Assembly (NCBI GenBank): GCA_902492855.1
Contig: CABUMU010000082.1
Coordinates: forward strand, 1 to 8,943
DNA length: 8,943 nucleotides
Direction of reading: 5' to 3'
Origin: an uncultured Collinsella sp.
Lineage (GTDB): Bacteria > Actinomycetota > Coriobacteriia > Coriobacteriales > Coriobacteriaceae
In this document: piece by piece, positions 1 to 5,975 of the stretch
Layout: the number at the start of each line of letters is the position of its first letter
How positions within the stretch are numbered: position 1 is the first letter of the stretch
Made by a program: the position numbers and the translations under genes
Notes under the pieces: model-generated
What the model saw: only the letters and a program-made list of their open reading frames with translations
Told to the model about the DNA's origin: nothing
Databases searched by the model: none

Positions 1-9
1 GCATCCGGT

Positions 10-16
10 CTCCTTT
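10..16 (-). promoter_or_regulatory. Ribosome binding site of the next gene, which starts at the window edge
   Basis: On the minus strand AAAGGAG (16-10) is followed by 5 nt and then an ATG at 4-2. A further gene therefore starts about 70 bp after the coaD stop and runs out of the window. Only its start codon and one more base are visible, so its product cannot be stated. The 72-nt gap after coaD shows no clear terminator. A weak extended -10-like TGGTAAACT lies in it, but I see no convincing -35, so the gene may simply be the next operon member. Confidence 0.6.
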
Positions 17-72
17 CATAGGTAACATATCATCGTGCTAGTTTACCACATGCCACCAGGCAATAAGAAACG

Positions 73-570
73 TCACGAAAAGCGATGTTTGAGCGCTTCG
101 ACCACGTTGGACGGGACAAACGTCGATACATCGCTGCCGAGCGAGGCGATCTGGCGAACGACCGAGCTCGAGATATAGCCGTACTGCGGCGCACTCATGA
201 CAAAGATGGACTCCAGCTCGCTATCCAGGCGATAGTTAAGGTCGGCCTGCTGCAGCTCATACTCAAAGTCGGTCATGGCGCGCAGACCCTTGACCACGGC
301 CCCCGCCCCCTGCTCACGAGCGAAGTCGACCAAGAGGCCGGTAAAGGGCAGGACCTCGACGCCGTCGATATCACCGAGCGCCTCGCGGGCCAGCGCCACG
401 CGCTCATCGAGCATAAACGTGGTGCCCACACCGTTTTTACCCTGCGACTCGGCAACAGCGACGATCACGCTGGGAAAGATGCGGCGGGCGCGGCGGATCA
501 CATCGATATGGCCAAACGTGATGGGATCGAAGGTGCCCGGGACGATCACGCGATTAATAGTGTCACTCAT
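73..570 (-). CDS. coaD: Phosphopantetheine adenylyltransferase (CoaD)
   Basis: Enzyme of the penultimate step of coenzyme A synthesis: it transfers AMP from ATP to 4'-phosphopantetheine, giving dephospho-CoA; cytosolic. The 165-residue protein has the usual length of the family. Visible motifs are GTFDPITFGH (12-21) with the nucleotidyltransferase T-x-G-H signature, VVKGLRAMTDFEYELQQADLN (92-112), which is the core substrate/hexamer region, and YISSSVVRQ (132-140), the C-terminal nucleotide-binding motif. The start chosen is the ATG at 570-568. GGAGGA at 581-576 precedes it by 5 nt, and the protein then begins directly at the conserved NRVIVPGTFDP strand. The open frame continues upstream to 1008, but only as an antisense-like Arg/Ser/Pro-rich shadow of rsmD. 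The start codon overlaps the end of rsmD by 8 bp (ATGAGTGA), so translation is probably coupled. F19 replaces the more common Asn; actinobacterial CoaD often has Leu there, so this is not a defect. Confidence 0.96.
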   Translation of the reverse strand: MSDTINRVIVPGTFDPITFGHIDVIRRARRIFPSVIVAVAESQGKNGVGTTFMLDERVALAREALGDIDGVEVLPFTGLLVDFAREQGAGAVVKGLRAMTDFEYELQQADLNYRLDSELESIFVMSAPQYGYISSSVVRQIASLGSDVSTFVPSNVVEALKHRFS

Positions 571-1207
571 GGGCGTCCTCCGGGGATACTGCCTCGTCAT
601 TTTCGTTCTCGACAGCATGGTCGTTCTCGTCCTCGGCCACCCAGTGTAGCAAGTCAACCGAGGTAATGCCGTAGCGCTTCTCTCGCACGGTCTCAAAACC
701 AGCCGGATGAGCGCCCGCATCGGCTGCAGCATGCTCAAACAGGGCAAAGGCCCCGGGCGCCAGCAGTCCCTGCTGGGAAAGATTTTGCAGCAGCTCCTCG
801 ACCGGCTCGGCGCCAAACGCATAGGGCGGATCGAGCAGGACCAGATTAAAAGGACCACCCGACACGCGGCCGCGCGAGACGCTCGCCAGCACATCGCCGG
901 TAACGACGCGCCAGCGCGAGCGGTCGCGGCACAGCGACTCGATATTCTTGGTAATGAGCCGCGCGGCGTTGCGATCGATCTCAAACGTCGTGAGCGAGCG
1001 GGCCCCACGAGAGAGCATCTCTAACCCTAAGGCACCGGAGCCGCCAAAGGCGTCCAGCACGCGGACCTCGTCCAGATCGAAGTCGAATGCCGACATGACC
1101 ATAGATGCGCACGACTCGCGCACGCGATCAGTCGTGGGGCGGGTGACATCGCGACCACGGGGCTCCTCGATCTTACGACCGCGCCATTCGCCGCCGATGA
1201 TTCTCAT
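563..1207 (-). CDS. rsmD: 16S rRNA (guanine(966)-N(2))-methyltransferase RsmD
   Basis: SAM-dependent methyltransferase that modifies G966 of 16S rRNA during 30S assembly. The 214-residue protein starts with the family's MRIIGGEWRGR and carries RPTTDRVRE (23-31), the SAM-binding motif I LDAFGGSGALGLEMLSRGA (51-69), the acidic motif II residue in FEID (75-78) and the catalytic DPPY (126-129). It is somewhat longer than usual because of an acidic tail: 11 of the last 24 residues are Asp or Glu (191-214). The tail is also the stretch whose DNA carries the coaD ribosome binding site. The ATG start overlaps the recG stop as ATGA. AGGAGG (1223-1218) lies 10 nt upstream, and a second GGAGG directly abuts the start. 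The next gene, coaD, overlaps by 8 bp. rsmD-coaD adjacency is very common in bacteria and supports both calls. Confidence 0.95.
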   Translation of the reverse strand: MRIIGGEWRGRKIEEPRGRDVTRPTTDRVRESCASMVMSAFDFDLDEVRVLDAFGGSGALGLEMLSRGARSLTTFEIDRNAARLITKNIESLCRDRSRWRVVTGDVLASVSRGRVSGGPFNLVLLDPPYAFGAEPVEELLQNLSQQGLLAPGAFALFEHAAADAGAHPAGFETVREKRYGITSVDLLHWVAEDENDHAVENENDEAVSPEDAHE

Positions 1208-3381
1208 CCTCCGCTGACCTCCTTAAAAATATGTCGATATCGCATGGCGACCGCATCGCGCAGAGGGCGCGTCGCCACGGAGTCAAGGGTGCAAGCATAC
1301 CGCAAGAGCTCGACCGCGTCCAAATGGGCCCACTCGATCAGCTCCTCGTCGGCATCCAGGTCGACAAAGCGCAGGGTCACACCACCATGCTGGCGGTACC
1401 CCAGGATTTCGCCCTCGTGGCGCAAACGCAGGTCCATTTGGGCGAGCGTAAAGCCGTCCGAGGTCTTTTCGAGCGACTGGAGACGGTCTTGCGCCGCCGA
1501 TGCGCCGCCGTTGCCCTTGGAGTGCGTCATAACCAGGCAGGTGCCCGACACGCTGCCGCGGCCCACGCGACCGCGCAGCTGGTGCAAGGCCGCCAAGCCA
1601 AAGCGCTCACCGTTCTCGATGACCATAACGGTGGCGTTAGGCACGTCGACGCCCACCTCGACCACCGTAGTCGAGACGAGCACGTCGATCTCGCCACGCT
1701 TGAAGGCATCGATGACCCGATCCTTCTCCCCCGCTGGCATACGGCCGTGAAGGCGCTCGATGGCAAGACCCGGCAACGCCAGACGCAGGCGGTCGAGCTC
1801 GGTTGCCGTATCGTGCAGTGGCACGGGGACCGTCACGCGGCCCTCGTCGTCGCGGGCGATACCGGGCACGTCTTCCAGCTCATCGGCCGAGTCACTCGGC
1901 TCCACGAGCGGACAAATCACGTAGGCCTGCTGACCCTTTTCATGCGCCTCGCGGATGGCGCCATAGGCGAGGTCACGGCTCGACTCGGTGAGCACGCGTG
2001 TCGTCACGCCAGCACCAGGGACGGGCCGATGGCGAATGATGCTCGTGTCCAGATCGCCGTAGACCGAAAGCGCCAGCGTACGCGGGATGGGCGTCGCCGT
2101 CATAACGAGCAGATCGGCACCCGGTCCCTTCGCGCGCAGGGCGTTGCGTTGGCCGACGCCAAACCGGTGCTGTTCATCGATGACCACGAGCGACAGATGC
2201 TTGAACGCAACGTTATCCGAAAGAACCGCGTGGGTGCCAAAGAGCACGTTAAGCTCGCCCGATTCCAGCTGTGCATGGATGCGCTCGCGCTCTGCGGCCG
2301 GCGTGGCACCCGTCAGAAGTGCCCAGGACATGCCGGCCTGGGAGAGCAGAGGGCCGGTCTTATCGGCATATTGGCGCGCCAGCACGCCCGTGGGCGCCAT
2401 AACGCAGGCCTGCGTGCCGCTATCGGCAGCCACAGCCAGCGCGCAGGCGGCAACGGCGGTCTTACCGGTACCGACATCGCCCAGCAGCAGACGGTTCATC
2501 ACGCGCCCGCCATCGCACATATCGCGCAGGATATCTTGGAACGCGGCCTCCTGCTCGTCGCTCAGCGAAAACGGCAGGGCTTGCTTGAGCACGGCCAGGT
2601 GCTCGCCCGCGGTGTGGGCATAGGGCACCACATCGACCAGGCCGCCGTCGTTGCGCAGGCGCAGCGCCAGCTGCAGGTAGAGGCACTCCTCGTAGGCAAG
2701 CCGTGCGCGCGCGATATCGCGCTCGGCCATACTCGATGGAAAATGGATTGAGCGCAGCGCGCGGGCATTGCTCATCAGGCGACGCTTAACGCGCAGCGGT
2801 GCCGGAATGGGATCAAAGGGATTGCCGACGACCTCGAGCGCGCCGCTTACGATGCGGCGCATCCACGCCTGGCTCACGCCATCACTCACGTAATGGACCG
2901 GCAGGATAGTGCCCGCGGCACGCCCTTCCTCGAGCTTTTCAAAGTGCGGCGAGGCCATCTGCTTAAAGCCGTAGGCAAACTCGACCTTGCCCATCACGGC
3001 CAGGCGGTCGCCCTGCTTAAGCTGCTGGGCAATCCAGGGCTGGCGGAAAAAGGCGACCTGAAGCACACCCGTCTCGTCAACGAGTGAGACTTCGGTAACC
3101 TGCATGCGCGGACGCGGCTGCTTTTGGACGATACGGTCGACCGTGGCGACAATCGTGCAAACGGTGCCGATGGGCGCCATCTCGATGGACCACGAGCGGG
3201 TAAAGTCGAGGTATCGATGAGGGATATGGAGAAGGAGGTCCCCCACCGTCCGAATTCCCAGACGGCGAAGGGCCTCCTCACGTTTACCCGAAACATATTT
3301 GAGTCGCGCGATATCCTCGTCGAGCGCATTGCTCTGGGCAAAGCGCTCCGAGACGCGCGGCACGGAGCACAGCTCGGACAT
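1204..3381 (-). CDS. recG: ATP-dependent DNA helicase RecG
   Basis: Superfamily 2 DNA translocase that regresses stalled replication forks and processes branched DNA and R-loops. The 725-residue protein is slightly longer than E. coli RecG. Order of parts: N-terminal wedge/OB domain (about 25-160, with LGIRTVGDLLLHIPHRYLD at 41-59), Walker A GDVGTGKT (301-308), motif II DEQH (402-405), motif III TATPIPR (428-434), LHGRM (544-548), TTVVEVGVDVPNA (571-583) and motif VI QLRGRVGRG (601-609). The C-terminal TRG-like segment is DLRLRHEGEILG (650-661), closer to actinobacterial than to enterobacterial forms. A loop of roughly 15-20 extra acidic residues follows ICPLVE (489-494). The gene starts 10 bp after the fakA stop and has no clear Shine-Dalgarno (only TAGG, overlapping that stop), so translation probably depends on coupling. 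It ends with ATGA overlapping rsmD. Confidence 0.96.
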   Translation of the reverse strand: MSELCSVPRVSERFAQSNALDEDIARLKYVSGKREEALRRLGIRTVGDLLLHIPHRYLDFTRSWSIEMAPIGTVCTIVATVDRIVQKQPRPRMQVTEVSLVDETGVLQVAFFRQPWIAQQLKQGDRLAVMGKVEFAYGFKQMASPHFEKLEEGRAAGTILPVHYVSDGVSQAWMRRIVSGALEVVGNPFDPIPAPLRVKRRLMSNARALRSIHFPSSMAERDIARARLAYEECLYLQLALRLRNDGGLVDVVPYAHTAGEHLAVLKQALPFSLSDEQEAAFQDILRDMCDGGRVMNRLLLGDVGTGKTAVAACALAVAADSGTQACVMAPTGVLARQYADKTGPLLSQAGMSWALLTGATPAAERERIHAQLESGELNVLFGTHAVLSDNVAFKHLSLVVIDEQHRFGVGQRNALRAKGPGADLLVMTATPIPRTLALSVYGDLDTSIIRHRPVPGAGVTTRVLTESSRDLAYGAIREAHEKGQQAYVICPLVEPSDSADELEDVPGIARDDEGRVTVPVPLHDTATELDRLRLALPGLAIERLHGRMPAGEKDRVIDAFKRGEIDVLVSTTVVEVGVDVPNATVMVIENGERFGLAALHQLRGRVGRGSVSGTCLVMTHSKGNGGASAAQDRLQSLEKTSDGFTLAQMDLRLRHEGEILGYRQHGGVTLRFVDLDADEELIEWAHLDAVELLRYACTLDSVATRPLRDAVAMRYRHIFKEVSGG

Positions 3382-3391
3382 GGGCAGTTGC

Positions 3392-5053
3392 CTACTCGAT
3401 CGAGAAGATCACGGGATAGAGCGGCTGCTCGCCACGATGGGCGTCGACCTCCAGATCGGGCTGAGCCTCCTCAATGGCGTCGACGATCTCCTGGAAGGCC
3501 TCATCGGACAGTTCCTCGCCGGCCAGAATCGTCAGCGCGTCGCCCTCCTCTTCCTCCTGCATACGGTTGATGCAATCGAGCGTGACCTGCTTCACGTCAG
3601 AGCCGACCACATCGATGGAGCCGGCAATGATGCCCATGACGTCACCGGAGTGAATCGGCGAGCCGTCGGAGGCACTGGAGTCGCGCACGGCGCGGGTGAC
3701 CTCGCCATCGCGGACCTCGCTGATGGCGTCGACCATAGCGGCAACAGCATCCTCGAGCTCGGAATCGGGCAGGACCGCGAACAGCGCAGAGAAGGCCTGC
3801 GGGACGGTCTTGGTGGGTACGACTGCAACCTTTTTATCGGTGCAGGCAGAGGCTGCGGCCTCGGCAGCCATGCGGATGTTGCCGTTATTGGGCAGGATGA
3901 TGACCGAGGTCGCGTTGACCTGGTCAACGGCGCCCAGCAGGTCGGCGGTCGAGGGGTTCATGGTCTGACCACCCGACACGATCACGTCGACGCCGAGGGA
4001 CTTGAGGATGTCGGCCTCGCCGGAACCGGCGGCAACGGCGACAAAGCCCAGCGCCTTGGCGGGCTCGGAGGCCTTTTCCTGGTCCTCGTGAATCTTGGCG
4101 GTACGGTCGTGGGCCTCCATCTCCATGTTGTGGATAAAGACCTCATAGATCTGACCGAGCTGCAGCATGTGCTCGAGCACCAGGTTGGGGGTGTTGGAGT
4201 GCACATGGATCTTGTAGTCGGGATAGGCGCCCACGAGTAGCTCGCAGTCGCCCATGGAACCCAGGAACTTAAGGCACTCGTCCTCGTCAAACGGGGCGTC
4301 GGCCTTAAACAGGAACTCGTTGCAGTAGCGGAACTCCGAGCCCTCCCAGTCGTCGTTGGCCTCGATCTCAACGCGATTGAGGGCCGCGTCGCGGGCAGAG
4401 CCAGCGGAATCAAACGTGGCGGAGAAATCCTCGACCACGGTGCTGCGGCCAAGAGCGGCGGCAACAAAGTTCTCAAGGAAAATAGCAAAGCCAAAGGCGC
4501 CGGAGTCGACCACGCCGTTCTCCTTGAGGACGGGCAGCAGGTCGGGCGTGCGAGCGACGGACTGGTAGGCCTCGACGACGATGGCATCGAGCGCGTCCTC
4601 GGCCGAGAACTTCTTCTTTTCGCACTCGTCGGCCTTGGTCGAGACATCGCGCAGCACCGTGAGAATCGTGCCCTCGATGGGCTTACGGACGGCCTGGAAG
4701 GCGACCTTGACGGCGCGGCGGAACGCATAGGCGATGTTGGCGGACGTGATGGGCTCATCAGCAGAGACGAGACCCTCGGCCACGCCGCGCAGGATCTGAG
4801 AGGTGATGACGCCGGAGTTGCCGCGGGCACCCATCAGGGAGCCGTGGGTGATGGCGCCGGCGATGGCCTCCATATCGGCATCGGCGGGAAGGGCGGAAAG
4901 CTCCTTGGTCACCGAGGCGAGCGTGAGCGACATGTTGGTACCGGTGTCGCCGTCGGGTACGGGGAAGACATTGAGCTTGTTGATCTCCTCGGCCTTGTCG
5001 GAAACAGCAGCCGCAGCGATCGGAAAACAGGTGCGAATGGTCTTTGCAATCAT
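3392..5053 (-). CDS. fakA: DAK2/DegV-like fatty acid kinase catalytic subunit (FakA/YloV family)
   Basis: Probable ATP-dependent kinase that phosphorylates fatty acids presented by a separate FakB (DegV) carrier, feeding exogenous fatty acids into phospholipid synthesis. The 553-residue length matches the family. The N-terminal DhaL domain shows LNVFPVPDGDTGTNM (27-41), whose two Asp residues (D34, D36) bind Mg-ATP, GARGNSGV (75-82) and VVDSGAFGF (181-189). The middle domain contains FRYCNEFLF (241-249) and KIHVHSNTP (281-289), which includes the His of the proposed active site. The C-terminal domain has VSGGQTMNPST (359-369), ILPNNGNI (386-393) and ends in LYPVIFSIE. VDSGAFG deviates from the commoner VDAGGxG or VDSGGxG. 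The start ATG at 5053-5051 is 27 bp after the Asp23-family gene, with a rather distant GGAG (12 nt). No FakB gene is seen here, and the kinase substrate is inferred from the family. Confidence 0.9.
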   Translation of the reverse strand: MIAKTIRTCFPIAAAAVSDKAEEINKLNVFPVPDGDTGTNMSLTLASVTKELSALPADADMEAIAGAITHGSLMGARGNSGVITSQILRGVAEGLVSADEPITSANIAYAFRRAVKVAFQAVRKPIEGTILTVLRDVSTKADECEKKKFSAEDALDAIVVEAYQSVARTPDLLPVLKENGVVDSGAFGFAIFLENFVAAALGRSTVVEDFSATFDSAGSARDAALNRVEIEANDDWEGSEFRYCNEFLFKADAPFDEDECLKFLGSMGDCELLVGAYPDYKIHVHSNTPNLVLEHMLQLGQIYEVFIHNMEMEAHDRTAKIHEDQEKASEPAKALGFVAVAAGSGEADILKSLGVDVIVSGGQTMNPSTADLLGAVDQVNATSVIILPNNGNIRMAAEAAASACTDKKVAVVPTKTVPQAFSALFAVLPDSELEDAVAAMVDAISEVRDGEVTRAVRDSSASDGSPIHSGDVMGIIAGSIDVVGSDVKQVTLDCINRMQEEEEGDALTILAGEELSDEAFQEIVDAIEEAQPDLEVDAHRGEQPLYPVIFSIE

Positions 5054-5080
5054 GGGTATTTGAATCTCCGTTTTCGGATG

Positions 5081-5437
5081 CTAGTTCAGACGGCTCTTGA
5101 GCGCGTCGATGTGAATGCCGATCTTAAGGCTGGCGGGATCGATCTGGGCGATCTCCTGCAGGGTGAAGGCAACGGAGCTCGAAAGATTGTGGCAGACGGA
5201 CTTCATGTTGACGCCGTTCTCGAGCACGACGTGAAGATCGACCGTAAGGCCGTTCTCGTCGGCGGAGACAAGCACGCCCTTGCGGAGGCGCTGACCGGCA
5301 AGCAGGCGCACGCTCTCGGCGCCTTGGAGCTGCTCAGCCATACCGACGACGCCATAGCACGTCATCGCGGCATAACCGGCAATATCGGCAATAACGTCGT
5401 TCGAGACGCTCAGGCTGCCGTTAATGGTCTCAGACAC
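5081..5437 (-). CDS. Asp23/Gls24 family envelope stress response protein
   Basis: Small cytosolic protein of the alkaline-shock/Gls24 family, members of which associate with the membrane through partners in Firmicutes; the exact role is unknown. From the GTG start it has 118 residues, typical of the short members. Visible family features are VSNDVIADIAGYAAMTCYGVVGM (11-33), the amphipathic first half, the strand GLTVDLHVVLENGVNMKSVCHNLSSSVAFTLQEI (63-96), and the closing KIGIHIDAL. I place the start at the GTG 5437-5435 because AAGGAG (5449-5444) lies 6 nt before it. The in-frame ATG at 5470 would add 11 residues (MVPRAPDKEIL) and would bury that site inside the gene. It is the first gene of the operon, 27 bp before fakA. 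The Asp23-DAK2 kinase pairing is widely conserved, although rpmB, often found beside it, is not here. Confidence 0.88.
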   Translation of the reverse strand: MSETINGSLSVSNDVIADIAGYAAMTCYGVVGMAEQLQGAESVRLLAGQRLRKGVLVSADENGLTVDLHVVLENGVNMKSVCHNLSSSVAFTLQEIAQIDPASLKIGIHIDALKSRLN

Positions 5438-5443
5438 AAGAAT

Positions 5444-5449
5444 CTCCTT
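5444..5449 (-). promoter_or_regulatory. Shine-Dalgarno that fixes a GTG start for the Asp23/Gls24 gene
   Basis: AAGGAG on the minus strand is followed by the 6-nt spacer ATTCTT and then GTG (5437-5435). The upstream in-frame ATG at 5470-5468 has no purine-rich site before it, so the GTG is preferred. Confidence 0.75.
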
Positions 5450-5493
5450 ATCTGGTGCTCGCGGCACCATGTCGTGGGAGCAATCATTGGAAT

Positions 5494-5499
5494 ATTCTA
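5494..5499 (-). promoter_or_regulatory. Candidate -10 element for the asp23-fakA-recG-rsmD-coaD operon
   Basis: TAGAAT on the minus strand differs from the TATAAT consensus at one base and lies 56 bp before the GTG start of the first operon gene. It also lies downstream of the tRNA terminator, so an independent promoter is expected in this gap (5438-5595). No good -35 is found 16-18 bp upstream. A TTGACT further up, beginning at about 5582, fits no good -10 at normal spacing. This is a weak, position-supported guess. Confidence 0.3.
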
Positions 5500-5595
5500 C
5501 AACGACCGCGCCATGTTGAGGTGGTGGGTCGCGGGATTACATCCTCGACACGAAATGTTGATATGGCAACGTTCGAGTCAAGTGGTCGCGGCATG

Positions 5596-5625
5596 AAAAA
5601 ACCCGCCGCATAAGCGACGGGTTTT
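5596..5625 (-). terminator. Rho-independent terminator of the tRNA-Asn unit
   Basis: Minus-strand hairpin with stem CCCGTCGC / GCGGCGGG (one G-U pair) and loop TTAT, followed by T6. The central pair is a true G-U only in minus-strand RNA (a C-A mismatch on the plus strand), which supports this direction. It begins a few nt after the 3' CCA of the second tRNA. The flanking A4/T4 extend the stem, so some termination of plus-strand transcripts is also possible. Confidence 0.9.
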
Positions 5626-5631
5626 ACAACC

Positions 5632-5706
5632 TGGCTCCCCGGGTAGGACTCGAACCTACAACAGCGCGGTTAACAGCCGCGTGCTCTACCATTGAGCTAC
5701 CGAGGA
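5632..5706 (-). tRNA. tRNA-Asn (GTT), downstream copy
   Basis: This is a 75-nt tRNA read on the minus strand. Acceptor stem is TCCTCGG / CCGGGGA, with discriminator G and encoded CCA. D arm is GCTC...GAGC. Anticodon stem is CGCGG / CCGCG around the loop CTGTTAA, giving anticodon GTT for asparagine codons AAC and AAU. T arm is GTAGG-TTCGAGT-CCTAC. All stems pair fully, with a single G-U in the acceptor. The sequence is identical to the second copy at 5741-5815. It ends 6 nt before a terminator and is cotranscribed with its twin. Confidence 0.97.
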
Positions 5707-5713
5707 ATTTAAA

Positions 5714-5731
5714 AGCCCAGCGGAATGGGCT
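5714..5731 (-). terminator. Small hairpin between the two tRNA-Asn genes (weak terminator or processing element)
   Basis: In the minus-strand RNA AGCCCA / TGGGCT forms a 6-bp stem with loop TTCCGC, followed by TTTAAA. The run of T is short and the stem is small, so it could partly terminate after the first tRNA or only space and guide 3' processing. The stem is clear; its function is inferred. Confidence 0.5.
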
Positions 5732-5740
5732 GAGAAATTC

Positions 5741-5815
5741 TGGCTCCCCGGGTAGGACTCGAACCTACAACAGCGCGGTTAACAGCCGCGTGCTCTACCA
5801 TTGAGCTACCGAGGA
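5741..5815 (-). tRNA. tRNA-Asn (GTT), promoter-proximal copy
   Basis: This copy is base-for-base identical to the tRNA-Asn at 5632-5706, including the encoded CCA; see there for the arm-by-arm reading. The identity extends slightly beyond both ends (5740-5817 matches 5631-5708), giving a 78-bp direct repeat with a 109-bp period, which points to a recent tandem duplication or ongoing gene conversion. It is the first gene of the unit, about 30 bp downstream of a consensus -10. Confidence 0.97.
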
Positions 5816-5845
5816 ATAGGTGCGTGCTCTCAAGCAACGAAGTTT

Positions 5846-5893
5846 ATTATACGGACGAATCAGCTTAGGGCAAGAACTTTTTTGAGATTTTTT
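5846..5893 (-). promoter_or_regulatory. Promoter of the tRNA-Asn unit with UP-element-like A-tracts
   Basis: On the minus strand a perfect -10 TATAAT (5851-5846) stands 16 bp after TTGCCC (5873-5868), which matches 4 of 6 bases of the -35 consensus. Transcription should start near 5838, leaving a leader of about 23 nt before the first tRNA. Two runs of six A (5893-5888 and 5883-5878), 10 bp apart and so on the same face of the helix, lie just upstream of the -35, as in UP elements that contact the alpha subunit C-terminal domain at stable-RNA promoters. The elements are visible; strength is inferred. Confidence 0.8.
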
Positions 5894-5901
5894 CCGACCT
5901 A

Positions 5902-5925
5902 GTCATTGGGGACGTCCCCAATGAC
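5902..5925. repeat. Perfect 24-bp palindrome between rpoD and the tRNA promoter
   Basis: GTCATTGGGGAC is followed directly by its exact reverse complement, with no central spacer. It sits 7 bp beyond the rpoD terminator hairpin and about 8 bp before the first A-tract of the tRNA promoter. No run of T follows in either direction, so it is not a standard terminator. It may be a copy of a dispersed palindromic repeat, a dimer binding site, or a mRNA 3'-end hairpin. Confidence 0.85.
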
Positions 5926-5932
5926 CACATGA

Positions 5933-5966
5933 AAGCGCCCCCAAGCGGATGTGCTTGAGGGCGCTT
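5933..5966 (-). terminator. Terminator hairpin after rpoD
   Basis: Minus-strand hairpin of 14 bp (AAGCGCCCTCAAGC against GCTTGGGGGCGCTT) with loop ACATCC, starting 9 nt after the rpoD stop. One pair is G-U on the minus strand and would be a C-A mismatch on the plus strand, which indicates that it works on rpoD transcripts. The following T run is short (TTTC), so termination may be incomplete or the hairpin may mainly protect the 3' end. Confidence 0.75.
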
Positions 5967-5975
5967 CTTGCTTGA

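Larger units (their letters stand above)
5631..5817. repeat. 78-bp tandem direct repeat containing the two tRNA-Asn genes
   Basis: Positions 5631-5708 and 5740-5817 are identical, while the 31-bp spacer between them and the outer flanks are not related. Each unit holds one complete tRNA with only a few extra bases. The exact identity can be read directly in the sequence; duplication is the inferred cause. Confidence 0.95.

Noticed and set aside
21..47. Possible hairpin GGTAA...TTACC downstream of coaD as a terminator
   Set aside because: Only 5 A/T-rich pairs around a 17-nt loop and no T run; too weak to support.
571..1008. N-terminal extension of coaD to give a 311-residue protein
   Set aside because: The extra 146 residues are an out-of-frame reading of rsmD, and a strong Shine-Dalgarno marks the ATG at 570.
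1231..2751. 506-codon open frame on the plus strand opposite recG
   Set aside because: It is exactly antisense to conserved RecG motifs, its translation is Arg/His/Gln-rich without a recognisable domain, and such long antisense frames are expected opposite high-GC genes.
3299..4240. 313-codon plus-strand frame opposite recG and fakA
   Set aside because: It crosses the junction of two real minus-strand genes, is Gly/Asp/His-rich and shows no family motif or good start signal.
4844..5596. 250-codon plus-strand frame opposite fakA and the Asp23 gene
   Set aside because: Overlaps two convincing minus-strand genes and ends inside the tRNA terminator; composition of a shadow frame.
5878..5893. 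Two T6 runs on the plus strand considered as a terminator tail
   Set aside because: No hairpin precedes them directly on the plus strand and there is no plus-strand gene to terminate; they read better as A-tracts of the minus-strand tRNA promoter.
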